In this document: positions 18,344-25,183 of the stretch, piece by piece
Layout: every line of letters starts with the position of its first letter
Position numbering within the stretch: the first letter of the stretch is position 1
NCBI GenBank assembly: GCA_934196125.1
Contig: CAKPVT010000017.1
Span: forward strand, 1 to 38,183
Direction: 5' to 3'
Length of the DNA stretch: 38,183 nucleotides
Origin: an uncultured Streptococcus sp.
GTDB lineage: Bacteria; Bacillota; Bacilli; Lactobacillales; Streptococcaceae
Made by a program: the position numbers and the translations under genes
The notes under the pieces: generated by a model
Told to the model about the DNA's origin: nothing
Seen by the model: the letters and a program-made list of their open reading frames with translations, nothing else
The model's database searches: none

Positions 18344-18468
18344 GAGTAGTTTCTCCTTTTTATAATGTTTTTTCCTCTCCCAGACTTCATCTTGCAAACC
18401 CACCCATAAAGAGCAACAGGTTCACAATACATCCAGAATGAGTATTTGTTGCATAATACAACTATCAT

Positions 18469-18497
18469 AGTTTACCATAAAAGCCCCATTTTGACAA
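18469..18497 (-). promoter_or_regulatory. rpsB promoter with a long leader
   Basis: TTGTCA (18492-18497), a 17-nt spacer and TAAACT (18469-18474). The leader is about 120 nt, long enough for autoregulation by S2, but no known motif was identified. The stretch from 18498 to 18608 shows no gene. Confidence 0.7.
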
Positions 18498-18608
18498 GTC
18501 AAATGCGACCTTAAAAAAGCTTTTCTTTAAAGTATTTTGGCAAAGATTTTTGCATACTTCCTATCATCAAATATCTGCCATGATAAATTCTTGTTCCCTT
18601 ATCACAAA

Positions 18609-18633
18609 AAAAGCCCGACAGAATCGGGCTTTT
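18609..18633 (-). terminator. tRNA-Cys terminator
   Basis: AAAAGCCCGA (18609-18618) and TCGGGCTTTT (18624-18633) form a 10-bp stem with a 5-nt loop and T-runs on both sides. It lies just downstream of the tRNA. Confidence 0.88.
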
Positions 18634-18654
18634 GGGTGTAAACACATTATATAA

Positions 18655-18725
18655 AGGCGGTAGACGGATTTGAACCGACGATCAAGCTTTTGCAGAGCCG
18701 TGCCTTACCACTTGGCTATACCGCC
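18655..18725 (-). tRNA. tRNA-Cys (GCA)
   Basis: On the minus strand the 71-nt gene begins GGCGGTA and ends TACCGCC plus discriminator T, a full 7-bp acceptor stem. The D arm GCC...GGC, anticodon loop CTGCAAA (anticodon GCA) and T loop TTCGAAT are present. The CCA end is not encoded. Confidence 0.95.
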
Positions 18726-18737
18726 ACGACAAATAAC

Positions 18738-18766
18738 ATTCTACCTTAAAATCTAAATGGCGTCAA
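18738..18766 (-). promoter_or_regulatory. tRNA-Cys promoter
   Basis: TTGACG (18761-18766), a 17-nt spacer and TAGAAT (18738-18743), 12 nt before the tRNA. Confidence 0.8.
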
Positions 18767-18848
18767 GTAGATCTCTTAAATTGTATGTGGTAAAATTTTT
18801 TAGAATGCTCATCATCGCTTGAAAAAGGAGAACTTATAAACCGAGCTG

Positions 18849-18996
18849 ATAAAAAAGGCTGAACATTTTCCTTGCTCAGCCTTGACAGTAATACATTTAT
18901 TCTGTATTATTAACTTAAAGACTGAGTAAGAAGTTGAGGTTCTTACTCGGTAAGGCGGAAGTGTTGACGCACTGTCCGTCTTTTTTTCGTTTATTT
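18849..18996 (-). ncRNA. Candidate structured small RNA of about 148 nt
   Basis: The promoter at 19003-19031 and a terminator frame this stretch on the minus strand, and no convincing ORF lies in it. The terminator stem is AAGGCTGA/TCAGCCTT (18855-18862 with 18876-18883), followed by six T. Two internal hairpins are GAGTAAGAA/TTCTTACTC and AATACA/TGTATT, and GACAGT near the 5' end can pair with ACTGTC just before the terminator. On the plus strand the bases at 18954-18987 also form a 10-bp hairpin followed by seven T. The RNA does not match a class I recognise; it could also be the leader of a lost gene. Confidence 0.5.
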
Positions 18997-19002
18997 TACC
19001 CA

Positions 19003-19031
19003 ATTATAGCACAATCACACTTACAACGCAA
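19003..19031 (-). promoter_or_regulatory. Promoter of the candidate small RNA
   Basis: TTGCGT (19026-19031), 17-nt spacer, and TATAAT (19003-19008) with an upstream TG giving an extended -10. Confidence 0.7.
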
Positions 19032-19032
19032 G

Positions 19033-20490
19033 TATTTTTAGCAAAAAAGTGCAGCACAAAAAGACCCTTTTCAAGGGGATTTTTCAAATCATAACCAATT
19101 TCTTAGCGTCGTGAACAACCCAAGTGTTTTCGCTTGTGGTAATTGCGATAGACTTTGGTCTTCTTTTAACCAGTCTGAAATAGATTGACTTTCTAAGGCC
19201 TCATATTTGGCATACTCATCTCGCCAGGAACCCAAAAAGAGGTTATACAATTCACCCCTGTCTACTAGAAGAATCATCTGTGTCATGGTCTCTGCTCCCT
19301 GCATCGTCCAATACATCCCACGATGTTTCATTCGATACGTTATTTTACGATGCTGGGTCTCCATGACGCCAATACCAGCATGCGAAAAGCCTCTTAGAGG
19401 GGCTGGCTTGGTATATTGAAAACTCTGTAACAGTTTCTTCTTAAAGGAGTGAAAGACCTCTAATTCAGCTTCTGTTGCTACCAAACTTTCTGTTGTATCC
19501 AACACTAACCGTAAAGCTTGTTTATCGTGCTGATAGACAGCCTGATAAGCTTGTTCCAACAATTCTTCTGGATAAGGCTTGAAAAAGGTGTTGAGTTTCT
19601 GATTCACATGATACTCATCCCAGAAATGTTCATGTTGATTAATTTTTAAGGCTTTAGCAATTTCCTTAAAAACATAAGGTGTATAACCATGTCCGCCATC
19701 TGAATTAGTAACTAAGAGCGTCTCTTCAGTTATTTCAAAGTGGTTATAGAGGTAATCTAGAACTTGTTCACGAGTTTGACGATTATCCAGTGAGATGAAC
19801 TCTTTCTTATCTTGTAATTCAAAACGGTTACTGCCAATTTTTCGACTGCCTGTATGAACTACAAAATGTGAAAAATCAAAGTGGTTATTATCACTATCTT
19901 TTGATTTCGCTTTAATCATCACACCGTCACCTTCGATATAAATAGTATCGACCTTTTTCTTTTCAATTTCGCTATCATCTTCATAAAAACGATAATTAGC
20001 TTTTTCTTGAATCAACTGTGTACAAAGCTTGACCGCCTTAACAACAGTTGGTTTAGTGATACAGATTCCTTTTGTCATCTCAATAACTTGAACAACTTTA
20101 TCATAAGCCATGATTGTTGATAAATAAGCAACTTGATACATAAATTCCCAAGAGAAGCGAACATTCTTTGGAAGTCCTAACATGTCATCGACAGGTACTA
20201 CCCACTCATTCCCTTTTTTCCAGCGACGACGTCTAAAGGTAAATTCTCCAAAGGTAAAAGCTACTGTACGTTCCATAGAATGGATACATTGATAGCCTCG
20301 TGCTTTCATAACTGGTATCATACTCTCGTCGTAGTTATAAATATACTCTTCAAAATGCTTCGCATTGTGTCTTGCTAATAACTCCCTTAACTTACTTTCT
20401 TCAAAGAAAGCCACTCGTTTTACCTCCTCAAATTTATCGCAAAGATAATTGTATAGAGTGGTGGAAAAGTTCGCAACTTTTTCTTTTTTC
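19033..20490 (-). mobile_element. ISLre2-family insertion sequence, ends approximate
   Basis: One transposase gene fills the element. Both ends, read inward, start AAAAAGT and then share scattered positions, a weak imperfect inverted repeat (near 19033 and 20490). A small CCCTT/AAGGG hairpin (19065-19077) with a T-run ends the transposase transcript. No target duplication could be found, so the exact borders are uncertain. It separates the core chromosome from the conjugative block. Confidence 0.6.
19089..20414 (-). CDS. ISLre2-family (UPF0236) transposase
   Basis: The 441-residue protein begins MAFFEESKLRELLARHNAKH and has FTFGEFTFRRRRW and the VPVDDMLGLPKNVRFSWEF region typical of the UPF0236 proteins encoded by ISLre2-type elements. 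DTIYIEGDGVMI and VTNSDGGHGYT carry acidic residues suited to a DDE-type catalytic site, followed by a FWDEYHVNQKL segment. The frame is intact with no internal stop, so it may be active. A ribosome site (GAGGT) precedes the ATG. Confidence 0.88.
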   Translation of the reverse strand: MAFFEESKLRELLARHNAKHFEEYIYNYDESMIPVMKARGYQCIHSMERTVAFTFGEFTFRRRRWKKGNEWVVPVDDMLGLPKNVRFSWEFMYQVAYLSTIMAYDKVVQVIEMTKGICITKPTVVKAVKLCTQLIQEKANYRFYEDDSEIEKKKVDTIYIEGDGVMIKAKSKDSDNNHFDFSHFVVHTGSRKIGSNRFELQDKKEFISLDNRQTREQVLDYLYNHFEITEETLLVTNSDGGHGYTPYVFKEIAKALKINQHEHFWDEYHVNQKLNTFFKPYPEELLEQAYQAVYQHDKQALRLVLDTTESLVATEAELEVFHSFKKKLLQSFQYTKPAPLRGFSHAGIGVMETQHRKITYRMKHRGMYWTMQGAETMTQMILLVDRGELYNLFLGSWRDEYAKYEALESQSISDWLKEDQSLSQLPQAKTLGLFTTLRNWL

Positions 20491-20505
20491 TAGAACAAAA
20501 AAAGA

Positions 20506-20525
20506 CGATTTCACATTAGAAATCG
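20506..20525 (-). terminator. Terminator at the end of the conjugative block
   Basis: CGATTTC (20506-20512) and GAAATCG (20519-20525) form the stem, followed on the minus strand by TCTTTTTTTG. It closes the sortase operon. Confidence 0.8.
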
Positions 20526-20558
20526 CTTTTTGATACTATAATGCCATTCTATCCTTTA

Positions 20559-21281
20559 CTACATCTGATTATAAGAATAATTAAATGCTTGAAGCATTTC
20601 TTTTGGGGCTTTACTGTAGGCAACAGATGATTCAAGATCTCCTCGAACGATGATTCGTTTAGTTGCCTCTTGATCCGTACAGGTAACAAGGGTCACTTGA
20701 GCTTGTCCTGGGACATCAGTGATCACATCTGAACGATCTGGGGTAACAGATTCAATTGCTGTAATCACATACGTATAGATCGTCGACTTATCCGTCAAAT
20801 AAATTTTCATTCCCACTTTTGCATTTTCTAGAGGGGAAAACAGCATTTTAGAAGAATCAGCTAAACCAAATACGTGATGACTAGCTAGAGCATAGTTATT
20901 GTCACCACCCATGACTTGATTTTCCTTCATTGTTCCAGCTCCATAGGTTAATTCTGTATTTCCTAGTCCTTTAAAAATTGGTAAATTAATACCAACATCT
21001 GGCACTGCTATGCCGCCAATAACTGGTAAGTTAGTACCACTTGTCTGTGATCTTAAAACAGATTGAATGGAGACAGGTTCTACAGCTGAAAAATCATAAC
21101 TCACATCGGCACTCTCATTTTTCTTGATTTCCTTTTTAGAAACCTTGCTCACTTGATAATGATTTGATTGTTGACCAATTAAAAAATTACAGATTGGTTT
21201 ATTAAAAATAAGTGCTAATCCTACTAAGACCATTAATAACAACGCAACTATCCTTAATCGTTGCTTGAACTTCTTTGTCAT
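20559..21281 (-). CDS. Class A-type sortase encoded by the element
   Basis: 240 residues with an N-terminal membrane anchor (about residues 10-28) and a C-terminal sortase domain. The catalytic triad is visible: H135 in ALASHH, C201 in TLVTCTD and R209 in TKRIIVRG. Spacing of 66 and 8 residues matches streptococcal SrtA. Sortases cut LPXTG-type signals and attach proteins to the cell wall. It overlaps the gene before it by 4 nt (ATGA), so it is the last gene of the parA operon. Its substrate is not in the visible part of the element. Confidence 0.93.
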   Translation of the reverse strand: MTKKFKQRLRIVALLLMVLVGLALIFNKPICNFLIGQQSNHYQVSKVSKKEIKKNESADVSYDFSAVEPVSIQSVLRSQTSGTNLPVIGGIAVPDVGINLPIFKGLGNTELTYGAGTMKENQVMGGDNNYALASHHVFGLADSSKMLFSPLENAKVGMKIYLTDKSTIYTYVITAIESVTPDRSDVITDVPGQAQVTLVTCTDQEATKRIIVRGDLESSVAYSKAPKEMLQAFNYSYNQM

Positions 21282-21643
21282 TTTTTATCACTTCCTTGTT
21301 TCTTTGCCAATTGACGTTGTCTTATCGCCTCTTCTTCAGCCTTTTTAACAAGCCGACGACTATTATCAGAAACAATTAAGAAGATAATTCCCATAGCCAT
21401 CAGCCAAAAAGCAGAAGTAAACAAATCTGGAATAAATGAGAAATCACCTGAGAAGTGAACCCCAATGGCAATAAAAAGGATTGGCACAAATAATGCTGGG
21501 GCAAAATACAGGGTTAATAAAGCAATCGTAAGAAGAAAAGCCATACTTAAGCCGATTGTCTTCAAAAAAACATAAAAAGCTATCGCTGCAATGAGCCACC
21601 AGAATGTCTGAACCAGTTTTTTGATAGAAACAAAAATAACCAT
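21278..21643 (-). CDS. Unknown membrane protein of the conjugative block
   Basis: 121 residues with three or four hydrophobic segments filling residues 10-95, then a basic, glutamate-rich tail (KKAEEEAIRQRQLAKKQG). It overlaps the sortase start, so the two are co-translated. I do not recognise a family. Location suggests a membrane role with the sortase or the transfer channel; this is inference only. Confidence 0.75.
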   Translation of the reverse strand: MVIFVSIKKLVQTFWWLIAAIAFYVFLKTIGLSMAFLLTIALLTLYFAPALFVPILFIAIGVHFSGDFSFIPDLFTSAFWLMAMGIIFLIVSDNSRRLVKKAEEEAIRQRQLAKKQGSDKK

Positions 21644-21714
21644 AGTTTTACTCCTTCATATATGGAACCAATTTATCAGTTAAATAGATACGATTTGGCT
21701 GATTATTACCAGCC

Positions 21715-21996
21715 TTATTTTTCTTTATTTTTAAGTTTCCGTTGTATTTTCTCCCACTCTTTAATAATCAAGCTTTCCAAATAATCAGAGGCTGACTTAG
21801 CGCCATGATAAGCAACCAAATCTTCCAATTTCTCATAACGGACGTCCTCATGCAGTGCAAAGGGGTAACGTCCTTTTTTACTATAACCTTTTGGCGCTGA
21901 TTGAGCTGCTTTTTTGCGTGATTTAGCAACAGCTCGCTCCTTTTTAGGTGCTTCCTCAAAAGCATCCCTCAGCTGAGCAAAACGATTTTCAGTCAT
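21715..21996 (-). CDS. Probable partition partner protein (ParB-like small DNA-binding protein)
   Basis: 93 residues with a very basic N-terminal half (KKERAVAKSRKKAAQS) and a C-terminal helical part (YEKLEDLVAYHGAKSASDYLESLIIKEWEK) that resembles a ribbon-helix-helix dimerisation region. It begins within the parA stop (TAATG). Small basic proteins directly after a ParA gene usually bind the centromere and stimulate the ATPase. The function is inferred from position and composition, not from a firm match. Confidence 0.6.
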   Translation of the reverse strand: MTENRFAQLRDAFEEAPKKERAVAKSRKKAAQSAPKGYSKKGRYPFALHEDVRYEKLEDLVAYHGAKSASDYLESLIIKEWEKIQRKLKNKEK

Positions 21997-22814
21997 TAAT
22001 GATTGTCTCCTTCTAAAACATCTAAGATATGCTGATAAACATACGTGATGTTGTCATAAAAACTTTGATGTTTTTCTTGTTCTTTTGGGGTCATTTGTTG
22101 ATACTGTTCAAAGACGCTTTGGTCATAAACAAGGCTCTTAGCCAATAATTCCTTGTAGAAGACTGTTCCAAGATAAGCAGGATCTTCTTCCATAACAGCT
22201 AAGAATTGTTTAGCAGTATCAGAGACATGATTGCCAAATAATTTGATGTTATTGCCAATGATGTAAGGGGTTGCTGTCGCATAGCTTTTTCGAGTAATGA
22301 CATCAATAGCTTCACTTTTAATGTCATCCACAAAACGCTTCAGTTGTAACCAGGCACGATAACCATTTTTAGAAGCATCTGAAACAGCCAACACAATGTC
22401 GGATACGGCAATAAAATTCGCCGTCACTAAACTTTCATCATTATGCGTATCAATGATAATTACATCAAATTGTTGAGCTAAGTCATCATAGTGATCAGCT
22501 AGCCACATAAAAAACTGAAGGTACTTATGATTACGACTAACTAAATCCAATTGTGCATCGGTGAGACGTTCATCACCACGAATCAAACTTAAATTCTTTT
22601 TAATGGGGACAATCTCATACTCACCTGTTGTAAAAATGTCATACATGGTTTTGGTACTCGTCACGTTAAACGCTTGAGTTAAATTACATTCAGAAGCACC
22701 ATCCATTAAACAGACCCGTTTACCTTTGTAAGTTGCTAACCAATCACCTTCGTTAAACGAATGTGTTGTTTTTCCGCCACCACCTTTTGGTAGATTTGTC
22801 GTTTGAATTTTCAT
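21996..22814 (-). CDS. parA: ParA-family partition ATPase
   Basis: 272 residues. The deviant Walker A motif KGGGGKTT (K10, K15) is at the very N-terminus, as in ParA/MinD ATPases without an extra DNA-binding domain. CLMDGASECNLTQAF stands where the family has a D-rich switch I, and FDVIIIDTHND is Walker B (VIIIDTH). ParA moves DNA copies apart on the nucleoid and so stabilises plasmids and circular forms of mobile elements. It heads the operon parA, small partner, membrane protein, sortase. Its promoter is flanked by palindromic sites suggesting autoregulation. The start has AAGGAAGG upstream. Confidence 0.9.
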   Translation of the reverse strand: MKIQTTNLPKGGGGKTTHSFNEGDWLATYKGKRVCLMDGASECNLTQAFNVTSTKTMYDIFTTGEYEIVPIKKNLSLIRGDERLTDAQLDLVSRNHKYLQFFMWLADHYDDLAQQFDVIIIDTHNDESLVTANFIAVSDIVLAVSDASKNGYRAWLQLKRFVDDIKSEAIDVITRKSYATATPYIIGNNIKLFGNHVSDTAKQFLAVMEEDPAYLGTVFYKELLAKSLVYDQSVFEQYQQMTPKEQEKHQSFYDNITYVYQHILDVLEGDNH

Positions 22815-22860
22815 GTCTTGACCCTTCCTTATTAGTTTACATCATTTTTCGATAGATAAC

Positions 22861-22953
22861 AAGTTGTATAACTTTTTATAGCTTCATTATACTGAATTCT
22901 ATTTTTAGTGTCAATAAAAAATACACAAATAGTTGTATAACTTTTTGTGTATT
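22861..22953 (-). promoter_or_regulatory. parA promoter flanked by two operator or centromere-like palindromes
   Basis: A consensus promoter TTGACA (22909-22914), 17-nt spacer, TATAAT (22886-22891). Downstream of the -10 lies AAGTTGTATAACTTTTT (22861-22877). Upstream of the -35 lies a second copy inside a 34-bp palindrome (22920-22953) with perfect 10-bp arms AATACACAAA and TTTGTGTATT. The layout fits autorepression by the partition proteins or an element regulator and could also be the partition site itself. Confidence 0.8.
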
Positions 22954-22968
22954 TTGTTAAGTAACTAC

Positions 22969-23553
22969 TTATCCAAAAGTAGCTCCAATATTCCCACCAA
23001 CATAGGCTTCTAACTGGATTTGATTGACTATTGTATTAAAGTTTCCAATGAAGTAACAATTGTCTTCATTTTCTTTGGTCAAAACAACTAAGAATTGAAC
23101 CACATCATCATTTTCAGCTTGTGTCACTTCTAGTTGATTTTCTTGATACTGATAATGATCAACCAGCAAAGCCATCGCAAAGGTTTGAACCATCGCACTA
23201 CTTGTCATCATCATCTGATTGTCATAAGTCCCTTCGATATTTGGTACCTGCTTAGCTTCATTAATCGCTGTAATTGCCTTTGCAAAGGCTTGGCTAACCA
23301 TTGCTTTAGCAGACGCATCAGCTTCCGTATAAGGATGCTCTAATTTTAACTTAGCCGTACGGTAATTCTTTTCATCAGTGGTTTCTGAGGCAACTTCTGA
23401 TGACGAGGATGGCGTTAAGCTACTCGCTGTTGAGTTATTTTGGGGAGTTTTTGAGTCTCCCGTAAAATGCTGATAAATGCCTACTCCTGAAATCAAGAGG
23501 AGTAAACTAACGACGATAATAAAGACCATATTTGATGTTTTCCTTTTCTTCAT
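22969..23553 (-). CDS. Putative VirB8/TcpC-like transfer protein
   Basis: 194 residues: a basic start, one membrane segment (about residues 9-27), a serine/threonine-rich linker (residues 35-60) and a soluble domain that would lie outside the membrane. This layout and its place behind the CHAP hydrolase and VirB4 fit the VirB8-like channel proteins of Gram-positive conjugation systems. No sequence motif proves it. It ends just before the parA promoter. Confidence 0.5.
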   Translation of the reverse strand: MKKRKTSNMVFIIVVSLLLLISGVGIYQHFTGDSKTPQNNSTASSLTPSSSSEVASETTDEKNYRTAKLKLEHPYTEADASAKAMVSQAFAKAITAINEAKQVPNIEGTYDNQMMMTSSAMVQTFAMALLVDHYQYQENQLEVTQAENDDVVQFLVVLTKENEDNCYFIGNFNTIVNQIQLEAYVGGNIGATFG

Positions 23554-23569
23554 AATTCCTTCGCTTTCT

Positions 23570-24895
23570 CTATTTGTTTAACGTTGGTTGCTTACTGTCC
23601 GAATAAGCATAAACAAAATGATCGCTGGTTTGTGTACTTGGACTAACAATACGGAAGTTCCAGGTATTTTTCTTGCCAAAGTAATCAATACCAGAAAACG
23701 GGGTATTTTGTTCAACGATGAGAATGGAACCATCTTGAAAGACATGGCAGACAATTCCTGTATGTCCTGGTTGAGAGGTGCCACTTGAGAAAATGGCTCC
23801 CGCTTTTGGTTCACTCTTGACACTATTGCCAAATTTTTTCGCCCAAGCACTAGCTTGATCAACACCATTTCCTTGCGTTATTCCAGATGTTCCCCAAATG
23901 AGATTGCCTAAGCTTTCCGTTAAATCCACACATTGACCTGATTGTTCCACCCAACCTGTAGAGCCATCATAAGCAAGGCCTAATTGAACAGGGTTGATAA
24001 TATGACTCTTTAAGCTTTCAGGTAATTGATCTGGCGTATAGCCCCAAGCCGTCGCATCACTAGGAACGGTTCCTGTGCCATCGGCTGCTCTTGAGGATGA
24101 TGAGTCTTCTTCCTCACACTCGTCCTCTTCTTCAGCTGAAGCAGAACTACTGCTATTCGAGCTGATATTAGCCGTATCGTTGTTTAGCGTATCAACAGGA
24201 CTTGTGCCGTATTCCGCAATGGCTTTTTCGTCTAACCATTTATATTGACTACCTAGCGTGTTATAAAGATTAGCGAGGGTCACTTTATAGCTAGGATCAG
24301 TTGCCCAACCACCATCCGCAATAGCATTAAGGGTTAAAAGCCCATCGGTATTGTTAATTGCTGCACGATAGAGCGTTTGACGGCTCATAAACTCGGCCTT
24401 ACCGACAATTCCTGCATCGAAGTCTTTAAACCAGGTATAGCCTCCACCCGTATTGTCGCCAACACTAGTTCCAGAACCACTACCTGAAACACTATCAGAG
24501 CCGTAAAGGGCAATCGTTTTTGGGTAAGTGTCAGCGGACGTCCACTTGACACCACCCATATTGTGCGCCGCCGCAAAGGATGGCACACTCATGGAGAAGG
24601 ACGTCTCTGCCATGGTTTGCGCTATGGAAGCCGAAGGTAAGAAACCACCGACACTCCAAGACTGAATATAAGCCTCTTCATGTGCTTTGACAAAACTGTC
24701 AATCGAACTATCCCCTGAAGAAACCGAAGAGCCTTCAGAGGTGGTCGTCACCGTTGTGGTCGTGCCACAGTTACTATTGCTATCGCTACCAGTAACGGCG
24801 CCTAAAATACCAGCAATGGTCGTAACGCCAATAAAGATGATGGCTACTAAGACAACTAAGGAAGCAATGGCTTTTAGTTTGATGAGTTTCTTCAT
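23570..24895 (-). CDS. Two-domain peptidoglycan hydrolase of the transfer system (VirB1-like)
   Basis: 441 residues. One membrane anchor (residues 10-34) is followed by a glucosaminidase or lysozyme-like domain (about 60-222; E97 in AQTMAETSF, then NMGGVKW and a Y...F repeat). A serine/glutamate-rich linker (residues 245-275) leads to a C-terminal CHAP domain with C322 in SGQCVDLTESL and H378 in PGHTGIV. Such bifunctional enzymes open the cell wall for the conjugation channel. The gene is 17 nt or less from its neighbours, within the transfer operon. Confidence 0.88.
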   Translation of the reverse strand: MKKLIKLKAIASLVVLVAIIFIGVTTIAGILGAVTGSDSNSNCGTTTTVTTTSEGSSVSSGDSSIDSFVKAHEEAYIQSWSVGGFLPSASIAQTMAETSFSMSVPSFAAAHNMGGVKWTSADTYPKTIALYGSDSVSGSGSGTSVGDNTGGGYTWFKDFDAGIVGKAEFMSRQTLYRAAINNTDGLLTLNAIADGGWATDPSYKVTLANLYNTLGSQYKWLDEKAIAEYGTSPVDTLNNDTANISSNSSSSASAEEEDECEEEDSSSSRAADGTGTVPSDATAWGYTPDQLPESLKSHIINPVQLGLAYDGSTGWVEQSGQCVDLTESLGNLIWGTSGITQGNGVDQASAWAKKFGNSVKSEPKAGAIFSSGTSQPGHTGIVCHVFQDGSILIVEQNTPFSGIDYFGKKNTWNFRIVSPSTQTSDHFVYAYSDSKQPTLNK

Positions 24896-24911
24896 CCGTT
24901 CCCTCGCTTTC

Positions 24912-25166
24912 TTACCAGAGCCCTAGAATCGTTCTAAGAATAGCATAAAGGATTAAAAAGACAATAAAGTCGATTCCTACTTTCTTTAACGATTGGATAA
25001 ACTCCTGGTCACGTTGACGTTGGGCAGCTAAACGCTTAGGATCTGATTCGCCTTCAGACGCAAAATAATCTCGTTGTTCTTTCATCCGTTCCTTACGAAT
25101 AGCGACAAAGGTATCAATCGCTTGTTTACGACGGCCAATAAAGCCTCTCTTTTCATCTCTAGACAT
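24912..25166 (-). CDS. Small transfer-operon protein with C-terminal membrane segment
   Basis: 84 residues. The first 60 are highly charged and helical (RKQAIDTFVAIRKERMKEQ), and the last 20 (IDFIVFLILYAILRTILGLW) form one membrane span. It lies between the hydrolase and virB4 with 16-17 nt gaps, so it belongs to the operon. I do not recognise a family. Confidence 0.75.
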   Translation of the reverse strand: MSRDEKRGFIGRRKQAIDTFVAIRKERMKEQRDYFASEGESDPKRLAAQRQRDQEFIQSLKKVGIDFIVFLILYAILRTILGLW

Positions 25167-25183
25167 CTACTCGTTCCTTTCTG

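Noticed and set aside
18344..18403. A 20-residue N-terminal extension of S2
   Set aside because: The AAGGAG site lies just before the ATG at 18343, and MAVISMKQLLEAG is the normal S2 start; the extension is leader.
18655..18725. tRNA-Cys as attachment site of the conjugative block
   Set aside because: No repeat of the tRNA 3' end was found at either end of the block, and the IS and the candidate RNA lie between.
19033..20490. Target-site duplication of the ISLre2-type element
   Set aside because: The flanks are T- and A-rich and no matching 8-9 bp pair could be identified, so none is claimed.
22861..22953. A CRISPR or iteron-type replication origin
   Set aside because: There are only two repeat units, no spacers, no Cas or Rep gene, and a promoter lies between; operator or partition site fits better.
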